Assembly (NCBI RefSeq): GCF_003011125.1
Contig: NZ_PXVC01000031.1
Span: 1 to 41,760 of the forward strand
DNA length: 41,760 bases
Direction: 5' to 3'
From: Synechococcus lacustris str. Tous
GTDB taxonomy: Bacteria; Cyanobacteriota; Cyanobacteriia; PCC-6307; Cyanobiaceae
Shown: positions 23,062 to 32,017 of the stretch, piece by piece
Numbering within the stretch: position 1 is the stretch's first letter
Layout: every line of letters begins with the position of its first letter
Position numbers and translations under genes: made by a program
Notes under the pieces: generated by a model
Database searches by the model: none
What the model was told of the DNA's origin: nothing
What the model saw: the letters and a program-made list of their open reading frames with translations, nothing else

Positions 23062-24190
23062 CGTTTTTGCCAACTTTTTAACCGGGGCCATCACCGGGCT
23101 ACTGGGTGGCTTAGTGATGGCATTGCTTGATTACCTCAGCCAATTGGCTTGGGGGCAACAGGTGCTACGCGGATTTCCCTCCCAAGCGCCTGTGGTATGG
23201 CAGTTTTTGCTGCCCTTAATTACTGGGCTTGCCATTGGTCTTTTGCGCCGTGCTGGTGCCCAACCCCTGCCGGAATTGCATGTAACCCTGGCCCAACTGC
23301 GGCAAACAAACGAACAGCAACAAAGCCTTGATCTCAGCTTCAGAGGCAGCCACCTTTTGCTGGGGCTGCTTGCCTTAGTGGGGGGTGGAAGCCTTGGCCC
23401 GGAGGCGATGCTGAGCCGGATGCTGGCCGAAATAAACCTCAACCTAAAACGAGTTCAACAATCAATAAGCCCAAAAATCAACTTAATCAAATCCCGCTGG
23501 AGCTGGCTGGCGGCGCTGCTAGGCGGAATCGCTGGCTTTGGCCTAACCCAAGGTTTCAACAGGTTTGGTGGTGGTGAACAGGGGGTTGCCTTTATTTGGC
23601 CGCAAAGCCCCAGCCAGGCGGGCTTGAACCTGCTGTGGGCCCTGGTACTTGGCCTGCTTGGCGGCTGCTTGGGCTTGTTGTTTTTGGGATTGCGGCAGCA
23701 ACTAAGCAAGCAATGGCAACGCTTCTCGGTGTCAACCCTGAACCAGGCGCTGTTCGCAGGGCTGGTGCTGGCTTTAGTAAATATTTGGCAACCGCTTGCT
23801 TTGTTTTCTGGGGAGCAACAATTGAGCCCCCTGCTCCAAGGCGCATTGATGCAGGGGCCAGGGGCACTTTTGCTGCTTGGCCTTCTAAAAATTGGCCTTT
23901 GCGCCCTCTGCCTAGAAAGCGGCTGGGTGGGCGGCCTTTTCTTTCCTTTGATAATTGGCGCTGCAGCGATCGCTTCAGGGCTTCATCAAGCCCTAGGGAT
24001 CATTCCCAACGAGGTGGCGATTAGCGCACTGGTGGCAAGCATTCAAGCTGCGATCTTGGCCCAACCACTGGTGCCCCTATTCGTAACACTGGCGGTTCTA
24101 AAGGGCCATGCCTTACCGGCGGCCCTGCTGGGCAGCTTGGTGGGATGGCAACTGGGCAAACAAGGCAAAAAAACAACAGCTCCGCCTTGA
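23039..24190 (+). CDS. CLC-type chloride channel family protein
   Basis: A 383-residue polytopic membrane protein. Two CLC landmarks are visible: [11 protein letters not shown] (about residues 119-129), the equivalent of the GREGP selectivity loop, and [18 protein letters not shown], the GxFxP loop near residue 300. In proton-coupled CLC antiporters the loop has a gating Glu (GREGP); here the aligned residue is Leu. That suggests a channel-like or non-classical member. The start overlaps the GTPase gene by 23 bases. No cytoplasmic CBS domains are present. Confidence 0.78.
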   Translation: MQARVLVSVFANFLTGAITGLLGGLVMALLDYLSQLAWGQQVLRGFPSQAPVVWQFLLPLITGLAIGLLRRAGAQPLPELHVTLAQLRQTNEQQQSLDLSFRGSHLLLGLLALVGGGSLGPEAMLSRMLAEINLNLKRVQQSISPKINLIKSRWSWLAALLGGIAGFGLTQGFNRFGGGEQGVAFIWPQSPSQAGLNLLWALVLGLLGGCLGLLFLGLRQQLSKQWQRFSVSTLNQALFAGLVLALVNIWQPLALFSGEQQLSPLLQGALMQGPGALLLLGLLKIGLCALCLESGWVGGLFFPLIIGAAAIASGLHQALGIIPNEVAISALVASIQAAILAQPLVPLFVTLAVLKGHALPAALLGSLVGWQLGKQGKKTTAPP

Positions 24191-24223
24191 TCCCACTAGG
24201 GTTTCGAAAGATGAACTTTTGTA

Positions 24224-24361
24224 ATGATCGAACCGGCGCTGCTTGGGGCAATCGCTCTTGCCATCGGCATCATTCTCTACCTAAGGCCCAACTCAGACGA
24301 CGACGACTCGGGCGGCGGCATCCTGCAACCAATCCCGGTTGCCGTGAGGCGTCGCTATTGA
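24224..24361 (+). CDS. 45-residue single-pass membrane protein
   Basis: An ATG frame encoding one hydrophobic helix (PALLGAIALAIGIILYLRP), an acidic linker (SDDDDSGGG) and a short basic tail (PVAVRRRY). The hydrophobic-acidic-glycine-basic layout is highly organised for a chance frame and similar small proteins occur in picocyanobacteria as I remember them. The ribosome site is weak. It lies alone between the CLC gene and futA, in an otherwise empty 226-base gap. Confidence 0.55.
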   Translation: MIEPALLGAIALAIGIILYLRPNSDDDDSGGGILQPIPVAVRRRY

Positions 24362-24416
24362 ACATTTGTTATAGCTATTGAGAAGCACTTGCAAATAGCC
24401 CCGTTTTAGTTATAGG

Positions 24417-25448
24417 TTGAGATCAGTTCTCAACAAGCCTTTGGTTCGTTCGTTTGTTTGGCTTTATTTGCCTGCTTTTTTCTGCTTAGCCGCGGCCCCT
24501 GCCGGAGCTGAATCGATCGGGGTTTATTCGGGCCGTCATTACAACAGCGATAAGCAGCTCTACAAACTTTTTAGCCAACGCACCGGCATCGAAGTAAATC
24601 TGCTGGAAGCTAAAGATGATGCCCTCATACAGCGTTTACAGGCAGAGGGTTCCGGCAGCCCTGCCGATGTGCTCGTGCTCGTGGATGCAGCGCGGCTTGA
24701 TCGCGCCGCTGATTTAGGCCTGTTTAAACCACTTAAATCGCCCCAGTTGCTGAGGGAAGTGCCGGTTCAATATCGCGATAGCCGCGGCCGTTGGTTTGGC
24801 CTCACCCGCAGGGTGAGGGCTGTAATCGTTAACCCAAAATTGGTTTCTCCGGCTTCAATTCGCACCTATGGCGACCTGGCCAGCCCCCAATTGAAAGGCA
24901 AGCTTTGCCTAAGGGATCGTAAAAGCGTTTACAACCAATCCCTAGTGGCAGATCAATTGGTGAGCAACGGAGCTGTTGCCACCAGCAGCTGGATTAAATC
25001 GATGCAGGCAAATCTTGCCCAGCCCGTATTCAGCTCTGACACCGCCCTAACTAGGGCTGTTGCCCAAGGGCAATGCGGAGCAGCCCTGGTGAATACCTAT
25101 TACGTAGCCCGCATGCTTTCCGGAGAATCCGGGGAGGCGGATCAACGCCTAGCAAAAAATCTCAAATTGATAATGCCAAACCCAGCCCACGTGAATATCA
25201 GCGGCGCTGGTGTAACAAGCTCAGCCCGCAATCCAGAAGCAGCTCAAAAACTGATTGAATTTCTGGCTTCCCCTAGTGGCGGCAAAGGTTATGCCGAAGC
25301 CAACAACGAATATCCACTTAAAGGCTATGGCGATAACCCATGGTTGAAAAGTTTTGGCCCCTTTAAAACCAGTGGCATTTCAGCCGAAACCCTTGGTGCC
25401 AACAACAAACTTGCCGTGCAATTAATGGAAAACAACGATTGGAAATAA
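24417..25448 (+). CDS. futA: Ferric iron ABC transporter, substrate-binding protein
   Basis: A 343-residue periplasmic protein with a signal peptide (LYLPAFFCLAAAPAGA, cleavage near residue 31). The family markers are IGVYSGRHYNSDKQLYKLF near the mature N-terminus, LVDAARLDRA, GKLCLRDR and the iron-binding Tyr pair in NTYYVARM. FutA/IdiA proteins bind Fe(III) and deliver it to FutB. The TTG start at 24417 is the first possible one; others lie a few codons on. A sequence ATTGAGAA, shared with the region before the fur gene, sits about 40 bases upstream and may be part of a Fur site. Overlaps futB by 10 bases. Confidence 0.92.
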   Translation: MRSVLNKPLVRSFVWLYLPAFFCLAAAPAGAESIGVYSGRHYNSDKQLYKLFSQRTGIEVNLLEAKDDALIQRLQAEGSGSPADVLVLVDAARLDRAADLGLFKPLKSPQLLREVPVQYRDSRGRWFGLTRRVRAVIVNPKLVSPASIRTYGDLASPQLKGKLCLRDRKSVYNQSLVADQLVSNGAVATSSWIKSMQANLAQPVFSSDTALTRAVAQGQCGAALVNTYYVARMLSGESGEADQRLAKNLKLIMPNPAHVNISGAGVTSSARNPEAAQKLIEFLASPSGGKGYAEANNEYPLKGYGDNPWLKSFGPFKTSGISAETLGANNKLAVQLMENNDWK

Positions 25449-26980
25449 GGCTGCCCCCCCGTTTCAACCTGCTTGCAATCCTCAGCGGCACTGCAGCCCT
25501 CAATCTGCTGCCCCTGCTTGGTCTTTTCTTTTATTGCCTCTCAAGGCCAGGAGGCGCCTTCAGCGCCCTTGGCCGCGAAGGGTTTGAGCAACTGGGCAAC
25601 ACCCTGCTGCTTTTGTTGCTGGTGGCCATTGGTGTGGGCTGCCTTGGCACCGCCATCGGCTGGTTAACGGCATGTTGCAGGTTTCCGGCTAGGGGGCTGC
25701 TCACCATTGCCCAGCTGATACCGCTTGCCATCCCCGCCTACCTGGAAGCAGCAGTTATTACCGATCTGGGCAGTCGCCATGGGCTGCGCCTGCATGGAAT
25801 CAGCTGGGCTGCAGCGGTGTTGATCCTCAGCACCATGCCCTACGTGGTGTTATTGAGCCGCGACAGCTTTCGTCAAAGCGGTCGCCGCCACCTGGAAGCC
25901 AGCCGCAGCCTTGGTTTAGCAGCATGGGGCAGCTTCAAACGCGTGGCCCTTCCCATGGCCTTACCAGCCATTGCCAGCGGCATTGCCCTTGCAGGCATGG
26001 AAGTGGTGAATGAATTTGGCGCCGTTGAATTACTGGGGGTACCAACCCTTTCCACTGGCCTGCTGCAGCGCTGGCAGGGGGAGGGCGACCCCCAGGGTGC
26101 CACAAGCCTTGCCCTCACTTCCCTTGCCGTGGTGGCTTTGCTGGTGGCGGCGGAACGCTGGCAAAGGCGCCTTAGTCGCCGCTGGGATCAAGCCGGCCCC
26201 GGCGATCGCTTTGAGGGCTGGCAGCTACATGGCCCTAGGGCCTGGCTTGCCTCAAGCCTTTGCCTCTTGCCGCCCCTACTGAGTGGCGGTATCCCACTGA
26301 TTTGGATTTGTAGCAGTTGGGACCAGTTGCGCCAGGAAAACCTGGCTGAATTAATTGGCCTCAGCGGCCGCAGCTTGGCCCTTGGCCTTGGCGCTGCAGT
26401 GCTTGCCCTTTTTATGGCCCTGATTTTGGCCGTTGGTAGCCGTTGGTTAAAGCTGCCCTGGCTGCAGGCTTCCGTGTTTATGGCTGGCCTTGGCTATGCG
26501 GTGCCGGGGGCGGTGTTAGCCCTTGCCCTATTGCTCCTATTTGCCCCCCTTGGCGTACCACCCCTACTGCTATTGCTATGGGGATATGGCAATCGCTTTT
26601 TAGCGGTGGCAAAAGGGGGCCTGGATGCAAGTTTAGAAAGGCTGCCCCCCAGCATCGAAGAAGCGGCAGCAAGCCTCGGTAAAAACTGGCAAAGCGTTTT
26701 AACAATGGTGCACCTGCCGGTTCTGCGCAGCCCCCTGCTGCTGGCGGGTCTTTTGGTGTTTGTAGACACCGTTAAGGAGTTACCGCTCACCTTTGCCCTG
26801 CGTCCATTTAATTTCGACACCTTGGCGGTGCGGGTTTATCAATACGCCAGTGATGAAAGGCTTGGCGCTGCCCTTGCACCTGCACTTTTGATCGTTGGCT
26901 TGGGGCTTAGCTCCGCCCTAATGCTGGTGCCGCAACTGCGGGAGGAAACAACAGGGCCTTTGCCCCCGGTTGCAAACTGA
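25439..26980 (+). CDS. futB: Ferric iron ABC transporter, permease
   Basis: A 513-residue duplicated permease with about 12 membrane helices and two EAA-type loops (LEASRSLGLAAWGSFKRVALP and IEEAAASLGKNWQSVLTMVHLP) that contact the ATPase. It starts at TTG 25439, overlapping futA by 10 bases, so the two are coupled. The 3' end overlaps the 3' end of futC on the opposite strand by 74 bases. It imports Fe(III) across the plasma membrane with FutA and FutC. Confidence 0.93.
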   Translation: MEIRLPPRFNLLAILSGTAALNLLPLLGLFFYCLSRPGGAFSALGREGFEQLGNTLLLLLLVAIGVGCLGTAIGWLTACCRFPARGLLTIAQLIPLAIPAYLEAAVITDLGSRHGLRLHGISWAAAVLILSTMPYVVLLSRDSFRQSGRRHLEASRSLGLAAWGSFKRVALPMALPAIASGIALAGMEVVNEFGAVELLGVPTLSTGLLQRWQGEGDPQGATSLALTSLAVVALLVAAERWQRRLSRRWDQAGPGDRFEGWQLHGPRAWLASSLCLLPPLLSGGIPLIWICSSWDQLRQENLAELIGLSGRSLALGLGAAVLALFMALILAVGSRWLKLPWLQASVFMAGLGYAVPGAVLALALLLLFAPLGVPPLLLLLWGYGNRFLAVAKGGLDASLERLPPSIEEAAASLGKNWQSVLTMVHLPVLRSPLLLAGLLVFVDTVKELPLTFALRPFNFDTLAVRVYQYASDERLGAALAPALLIVGLGLSSALMLVPQLREETTGPLPPVAN

Positions 26981-27956
26981 TTCGGCAAAAACTACCCAGC
27001 TCCAACTCCTGCTCAAGGGGCACTTTTAGGCGCAGCAATTCGCCTTGCAATTCAAATTGATAAAGCCATTCATCACCAAGAAATTCCCGGCCCACAAGCT
27101 TTGCTGAACCGTTGGCATCAAGCTGCACCGCGAGGCAGTCTTGACGCAGCAACACATCACAATCTGGTGTGGCTGGCGCGCCGGCTACACCAAAGGCAGC
27201 GCCACCATCGGCAAGGGCTTGAATGCAACTGAGGGGCAACACATTGCCCTGCAGCACAAATCTGGCCACGAATGCCGTGGCCGGTTCAGCCACCAGCTGG
27301 CGGGGGCTGGCGTATTGATGCCAACCGCCATCTTTCATGACCGCTACGCGATCGCATACGGCGAGGGCCTCCTGGGGATCATGGGTAACCATCACCGCAC
27401 TAACGCCGCATTCAGCTAGCACTTGGCGCAGTTCACTGCGTAAGCGCAAACGCACTTCCACATCAAGGTTGGAGAAGGGTTCATCCAAAAGCAGTAATTG
27501 CGGCCCGGGCGCCAGGGCTCTCACTAGGGCCAACCGCTGGCGCTGGCCGCCGGACAGCTCATGGGGATAACGGCGCTTTAATTCATTGATACCCAATTGA
27601 ACCAATAGCCATTCAGCCCGGCGCTGATCAGCTGCAGTGCGGCAGCCAAAACTGGCATTTTGCCAAGCATCCAGGTGGGGGAAAAGGGCATAGTCCTGAA
27701 ACACCATGCCCACCCCACGCCGTTCAGGCGGCAGGCAGCGCTGGGGAGAGGAAATGAGCTGGCCGCCAAGGGAAATGCTGCCCTGAACGGGGCGTTCAAA
27801 CCCAGCAATCAGGCGCAGCAGGGTGGTTTTACCGCAGCCCGAAGGGCCAAGTAAACCGATTAATTCACCAGCTTCAAGTTCAAAACTGATATCTTCCAAG
27901 GCCCATTCCCCTGGGCTGTAGTGGTGCCAGAGGTGGGTTGCTTCTAAAAGAGCCAT
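26907..27956 (-). CDS. futC: Ferric iron ABC transporter, ATP-binding protein
   Basis: A 349-residue ABC ATPase from ATG 27956. Walker A GPSGCGKTT, Q-loop FQDYALF, signature LSGGQRQRLAL, Walker B LLLLDEPF and the H-loop VMVTHDP are all intact; a C-terminal TOBE-like regulatory domain follows. It energises FutB. It is encoded on the strand opposite to futA-futB and directly behind a fur gene (the futC start is 7 bases after the fur stop). A longer frame from 27989 exists but overlaps fur and adds non-family residues. Confidence 0.93.
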   Translation of the reverse strand: MALLEATHLWHHYSPGEWALEDISFELEAGELIGLLGPSGCGKTTLLRLIAGFERPVQGSISLGGQLISSPQRCLPPERRGVGMVFQDYALFPHLDAWQNASFGCRTAADQRRAEWLLVQLGINELKRRYPHELSGGQRQRLALVRALAPGPQLLLLDEPFSNLDVEVRLRLRSELRQVLAECGVSAVMVTHDPQEALAVCDRVAVMKDGGWHQYASPRQLVAEPATAFVARFVLQGNVLPLSCIQALADGGAAFGVAGAPATPDCDVLLRQDCLAVQLDANGSAKLVGREFLGDEWLYQFELQGELLRLKVPLEQELELGSFCRISLQPGAKALLFPPAVAAPALGRS

Positions 27957-27963
27957 TGCACTA

Positions 27964-28404
27964 TCAAACCGCAGCGGCGCAGGCCCCACACAGGCCCCTC
28001 ACTGTGAGCCTGGAGCTAAGCAAGCGAAAACCATGTTTGGCAGCGGCATCAGCGCCTGCTTGCAACACCTGGGCGCTATCAAATTCCTCCGTGCGGCCGC
28101 AGGCGGCGCAAACCAAATGGTGATGGTCGTGCTGTTCAGCACTTGCCAGTTCAAATCTGCGGCTGCCCTCAGGTAATTCCAATTCACGCAGAAGGGCCAT
28201 GGAGGCCAGCAGGCGCAGGGTGCGATAAACGGTGGCGAGGGAAACGCGCGCATCTGCCCTGAGCAACTGCAGGTGCACGTCTTCTGCGCTGAGGTGATGG
28301 CCGGCGCCAACCCGTTCAAAAAGGTCTAGAACCCTTTGCCGCTGTGGTGTTAGGCGCTGGCCACGGCCATGTAAATCGTGGCGTAAACCCCCGGATACCG
28401 CCAC
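27964..28404 (-). CDS. fur: Fur-family ferric uptake regulator
   Basis: A 146-residue repressor starting at GTG 28404. It has the Fur DNA-binding core RLTPQRQRVLDLFER and VSLATVYRTLRLLASM, the His cluster EQHDHHHLVCAACGR, and a C-terminal CGAC. Length and the His cluster fit Fur better than the shorter Zur-like protein at 21.86 kb. It is placed immediately before futC, so the regulator and an iron-transport ATPase are expressed together, which would give feedback control. Assigned as Fur mainly from context and length. Confidence 0.88.
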   Translation of the reverse strand: MAVSGGLRHDLHGRGQRLTPQRQRVLDLFERVGAGHHLSAEDVHLQLLRADARVSLATVYRTLRLLASMALLRELELPEGSRRFELASAEQHDHHHLVCAACGRTEEFDSAQVLQAGADAAAKHGFRLLSSRLTVRGLCGACAAAV

Positions 28405-28435
28405 AACAAAAGCTAACTTTTCTCAATACTAATTG

Positions 28436-29332
28436 TTATTGCGAGCGGATTGCAAGCCGTTGGTCGATTTGTGCCCCTGCTGCTGCCAATAATTCCGCTC
28501 CAACGCTGATCAAGCGATAGCTCACCAACACCGCAAGCAGTTCAGCCTCTGGAATTAAGCCCCGCAGCCGCGCTAGCAACACCAATTCGAATACACCGAT
28601 CCCGCCGGGGGCGCCAGGCACCACCAAACCCACCACCCAGGCAAGGCAAAAGGCCGCTAGCCACACCCCAAGGCCAAGGCTGGAGATACTGCTGAAAGTG
28701 GCAACGCAACAGCCAAAACCAGCAAAGCGCAGCAATAGAAACGGCAGTTCCAGCAGCAGTGGTTGCCAAGGGCTACCCAGCAATGGAGCATCACTGGAGC
28801 ATTCCTCGGCCGGGCCCAGCATTGCCCGCTTGCTGCGCAGCAAACGTTCCAGTAATGGGTTCAACCAGCAGGGCCGCAATAACAACAGTGCAAAGGGTGC
28901 AAGCAAACCAAGCCCCCACTGCAATCCACCCAGGGGCACCAGGCAAAGGGCAGCAATCATCATCAACAGCGGATCAAGCAACACCGCCAGGAGGGCCCGC
29001 CGCCCTGAAACAGCTTGGCTGCGCAGCCAGCGCAAACGGCCCAGTTGATGCCAAATGCCGCCAGGCAAATATTTGTACACATTGGTGCGTATAAACAGCA
29101 GCAAAACCTGGGGTAGTGGCAGGGGCACCCTCAACCATTGGAGCAAGGCCCACCAGGCGATGGCGTTTAACCATTGGGCCGCCACCGTGGCTCCAAGCCC
29201 AAAAAGCAATAGGGCCCAACCCTCTTGATCGGGAGCCAATTCCAAAACCTGGTTGCCATGGCGCCAAAGGGCAATGCCAAGCAGCAGCACACTCAGGGGA
29301 CCCACCAGCCAGGAAAGGCGGATTTTTTTCAT
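28436..29332 (-). CDS. UPF0104 family integral membrane protein (lysylphosphatidylglycerol synthase-like TM domain)
   Basis: A 298-residue membrane protein with about eight helices. RTNVYKYLPGGIWHQLGRLRWLR and VVPGAPGGIGVFELVLLARL are the two signature segments of this UPF0104/MprF-like transmembrane family. The function in cyanobacteria is unknown. It overlaps larC by four bases upstream and is followed by fur after 31 bases, placing it inside the five-gene minus chain. Confidence 0.85.
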   Translation of the reverse strand: MKKIRLSWLVGPLSVLLLGIALWRHGNQVLELAPDQEGWALLLFGLGATVAAQWLNAIAWWALLQWLRVPLPLPQVLLLFIRTNVYKYLPGGIWHQLGRLRWLRSQAVSGRRALLAVLLDPLLMMIAALCLVPLGGLQWGLGLLAPFALLLLRPCWLNPLLERLLRSKRAMLGPAEECSSDAPLLGSPWQPLLLELPFLLLRFAGFGCCVATFSSISSLGLGVWLAAFCLAWVVGLVVPGAPGGIGVFELVLLARLRGLIPEAELLAVLVSYRLISVGAELLAAAGAQIDQRLAIRSQ

Positions 29333-30504
29333 GGTTGATGGTTTGCCAAGGCAGAGCGCAATTCAGCCCAACCCAAGCCATGCTCCCTTGCCAGCCGCGC
29401 CAATTCATCCGCTTCCACCTTCACTCGCCCCTGGGCTTGCTTTGCCTGTACAGGCCCCCAAGGGCTGTTAAGCGTTATCGCTTGTCGGGGTAATACCCAC
29501 CGGGATTCCAACTTTTCCCTGAGGCCAAGGCTGCTGCTGTGCTGCCACCAGATCGAGCGCAGGGATTGGGCTAGTTCCGGCGGAGCCAAGCTGGTTAAAA
29601 GCACACCTGGTCGACCCTTTTTCATTTGAATCGGGGTTGCAAAAACCTCAAGGGCCCCGGCTAAACGCAACTGCTCCTGCAAAAAAGCCAAGGCTTCGCC
29701 GTCCATATCATCGATCTGGCACTCCTGCACGAGCAACGTTTCGGTGCTGGCCTGCTCTTCTTGCTTTTGAACAGTTGGTTGCCATAGGCGCAACAGGTTG
29801 GGGCGATCCAACTGTTGCTCGCCTAATCCGATGCCCACCATGGCTGGGATATGGGCTGGGGGGGCGCAAAAGCGCTCTACCCAAACACTCAAAAGCGCCA
29901 TCCCCGTTGGGGTGGTGAGTTCAGCAGCGGGAAAACCAAGGCTGCTGGCCAAGGGGATTTGGCGTTGCCTGGCGATTTCCAATACGGCCGGCACCGGCAC
30001 CGGCAACACCCCATGGGCACTGCGCACATGGCCATGGCCAGCGGGTGGCGGGCTGGCGAGCAGGTGATCTATGCCGAAATGCAACAGGCCAGCGCATACG
30101 CCCACCACATCAACCAAGGCATCAATGGCGCCCACTTCATGGAAATGCACCTGGCTTGGGCTTAAGCCATGCACCCTGGCCTCCGCCTCCGCCAACAAAC
30201 TAAAAACCTCAATCACCTTGAGGCGCAATGGCTCAGGCCAGGCGGCTGCTTCCAGCTGGGGCTTGAGCTCACGCCAAAGGCGATGGGGGGGTGATTGCTC
30301 AAGTAATTCAACTCTGAGCTTGGTGCCCCGCAGGCCGCCATTGCGGCCCTCAGCCACATGCAAACGAAATGCCTCGCCAAGGCCAAGGGCAGCAAGGGGT
30401 GCTAACACCACCTCTTGCCCTAAACCCTGGTCGAACAGGGCGGCCAGCAGCATGTCCCCCGCCACACCGGTGGGGGCATCCAAATAGGCCCAATGGGCGG
30501 CCAT
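29329..30504 (-). CDS. larC: Nickel-pincer cofactor biosynthesis protein LarC
   Basis: A 391-residue DUF111 protein: AYLDAPTGVAGDMLLAAL at the start, HFHEVGAIDALVDVVG near residue 125, HGVLPVPVPAVLEI, TPTGMALL and CQIDDMDGEALAF. LarC inserts nickel into the pyridinium dithiocarboxylate cofactor of lactate racemase and related enzymes. Here the gene is one uninterrupted frame, in contrast to species where a programmed frameshift splits it. No larB, larE or larA is in the window. It shares one base with the gene upstream. Confidence 0.92.
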   Translation of the reverse strand: MAAHWAYLDAPTGVAGDMLLAALFDQGLGQEVVLAPLAALGLGEAFRLHVAEGRNGGLRGTKLRVELLEQSPPHRLWRELKPQLEAAAWPEPLRLKVIEVFSLLAEAEARVHGLSPSQVHFHEVGAIDALVDVVGVCAGLLHFGIDHLLASPPPAGHGHVRSAHGVLPVPVPAVLEIARQRQIPLASSLGFPAAELTTPTGMALLSVWVERFCAPPAHIPAMVGIGLGEQQLDRPNLLRLWQPTVQKQEEQASTETLLVQECQIDDMDGEALAFLQEQLRLAGALEVFATPIQMKKGRPGVLLTSLAPPELAQSLRSIWWQHSSSLGLREKLESRWVLPRQAITLNSPWGPVQAKQAQGRVKVEADELARLAREHGLGWAELRSALANHQP

Positions 30505-31142
30505 TAGCGGCGGGGGCGCTTTTTAGCTGCGCCACCGCGACGATCACTGCGTTGCGGCATCGGAGCAATTACTTCCCAGTGTTCAATTTGAAGTAATTCC
30601 CCCTGTAAGCGCACGCGTAGATCAAGGAAATGGCGCAGATGTTCAAGGGGAATATTGCCCTTGAGTTGCAGCTTGAACGGTTGGGGGCGGCTGCCATCAG
30701 CGCGGGGTAATTGGCGGATTTTGATTACCAAATCACCGGTTTCAGGCTTGGTATAGATCAATTCGCCCCGCACGGAAAAGAATCCATCCCCCTCCGGCAG
30801 GGAATCAGCCAGATCCTCCCCATCACTGGCCAGGGTGCTTGGTTCCCACACACCCACCACCTGCAGATGCAATTTTTGATCATCTCTGCTGCGGGGATAA
30901 ACCACCCAGAGGTGTTCCTGCTCCAAATTGAGGTGTCGCTTCACCAAGCTCAACACCCGCCCCAGCAACACCGCATCGATGGCGCTGCCATCGGCAGTGG
31001 TGAGGTTGCCGCGGGTGAGCACATCAGTGCTGGCGGGGCAATAGGTACCCCTAACGATTCCGATCGCCCGGAACTGCAGCGGTTCATTAACCGGAGGAAT
31101 CGGGTGCTGACGCATCAGAAAGGCAGAACCGGGCTGAACCAC
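30504..31142 (-). CDS. Conserved cyanobacterial protein of unknown function
   Basis: A 212-residue soluble protein. FRAIGIVRGTYCPAST, LTRGNLTTADGSAIDAVLLGRVL, HLWVVYPRSR and a strand-rich core precede a strongly basic C-terminus (SDRRGGAAKKRPRR). It looks like a nucleic-acid-associated protein, but I cannot name a family and this is only a suggestion. An alternative start is ATG at residue 10. It begins the minus-strand chain leading through larC, UPF0104 and fur to futC. Its stop and the larC start share one base. Confidence 0.7.
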   Translation of the reverse strand: MVQPGSAFLMRQHPIPPVNEPLQFRAIGIVRGTYCPASTDVLTRGNLTTADGSAIDAVLLGRVLSLVKRHLNLEQEHLWVVYPRSRDDQKLHLQVVGVWEPSTLASDGEDLADSLPEGDGFFSVRGELIYTKPETGDLVIKIRQLPRADGSRPQPFKLQLKGNIPLEHLRHFLDLRVRLQGELLQIEHWEVIAPMPQRSDRRGGAAKKRPRR

Positions 31143-31213
31143 ATTGAAATCTAGCGATCCCCCTGACAGCGCTCGCCTTAAACGGTTTACTAGATAAAAA
31201 TCAGGCGCATCCC

Positions 31214-32017
31214 TTGCTTAATAAACCCATTGCAGCAGTGGCAGCCATTGGCCTTGCTGGCTTGGGCGGTTGGTGGCTCGGCCACACCAGCAAGCAAATC
31301 GAAGCAGCTGAAACTCCCCAAACGGCCTTTAAACAACGCCGCGCGCCCCTAGAGGCAAAGCTAAAGGGCGGCACTGCTAGTGATGCAGAGCAACTGCAGC
31401 TGCTCAAATTACGCCTAGCCCTTGGCGATAAAAGCGGTGCCCTTGGCCTACTTGAAACCCTTAGCGACCAAAGGCCAGAAAATTGGCAGTTGCGCTTGAT
31501 GTTGGCTGATCTCCGCAGGCAGCAGCAGGATCAAAGCGGTGCGGAAAGGGAAATCCGCCAGGTGCTGAATGTGAAACCACTGCAGCCAGAGGCCTGGCAG
31601 CAATTGAGCCAACTGCAGTTGAACCAAGGCAAGGGGGCCCAGCTGGAGGCGCAACTAAAAAGCAGCGCGGTGATAGCAAAAACAAAACCAGAGGGCCTGC
31701 CCCTTGGGCTATTGCTTGCTGATGTGCAGCAAAGGCGTCAGCAAAGTAAAAGTGCCGAAAACACCTACCGCGATCTGATCGGTCGCTATCCGGAGGATCC
31801 ACGGCCCCTATTGGCTTTAGCCCTGCAAAAACAGGAGGCGGGCGAAGGGGAAGCAGCTGTTGCCTTAATTAGGGAGGCGCGTCAACGGGTGCCGGAAAAA
31901 TCACGGCCCGTTTTAGATCAAGTAGCCGCCAGTTGGATGGTTAAAAGCGTGCGCCAGCAGGCTCAAGGCCCCACTGGCCGCGCCTTGGCCGCTGGGGCCG
32001 TTGGTTTATCTAATTGA
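31214..32017 (+). CDS. Membrane-anchored TPR-type protein
   Basis: A 267-residue protein with an N-terminal hydrophobic anchor (AAVAAIGLAGLGGWWLG) and four to five tetratricopeptide-like repeats from about residue 55 (LLKLRLALGDKSGALGLLETL, LMLADLRRQQQDQSGAEREI and similar). TPR arrays mediate protein interactions; the partner is unknown. The only plausible start is TTG 31214, with no strong ribosome site. Its final 55 bases overlap the end of the secreted-protein gene on the other strand. Confidence 0.75.
   Translation: MLNKPIAAVAAIGLAGLGGWWLGHTSKQIEAAETPQTAFKQRRAPLEAKLKGGTASDAEQLQLLKLRLALGDKSGALGLLETLSDQRPENWQLRLMLADLRRQQQDQSGAEREIRQVLNVKPLQPEAWQQLSQLQLNQGKGAQLEAQLKSSAVIAKTKPEGLPLGLLLADVQQRRQQSKSAENTYRDLIGRYPEDPRPLLALALQKQEAGEGEAAVALIREARQRVPEKSRPVLDQVAASWMVKSVRQQAQGPTGRALAAGAVGLSN

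Noticed and set aside
29637-30596. Long plus-strand frames opposite larC
   Set aside because: Composition is Pro/Arg/Ala-rich with no recognisable domain; they are shadows of larC.
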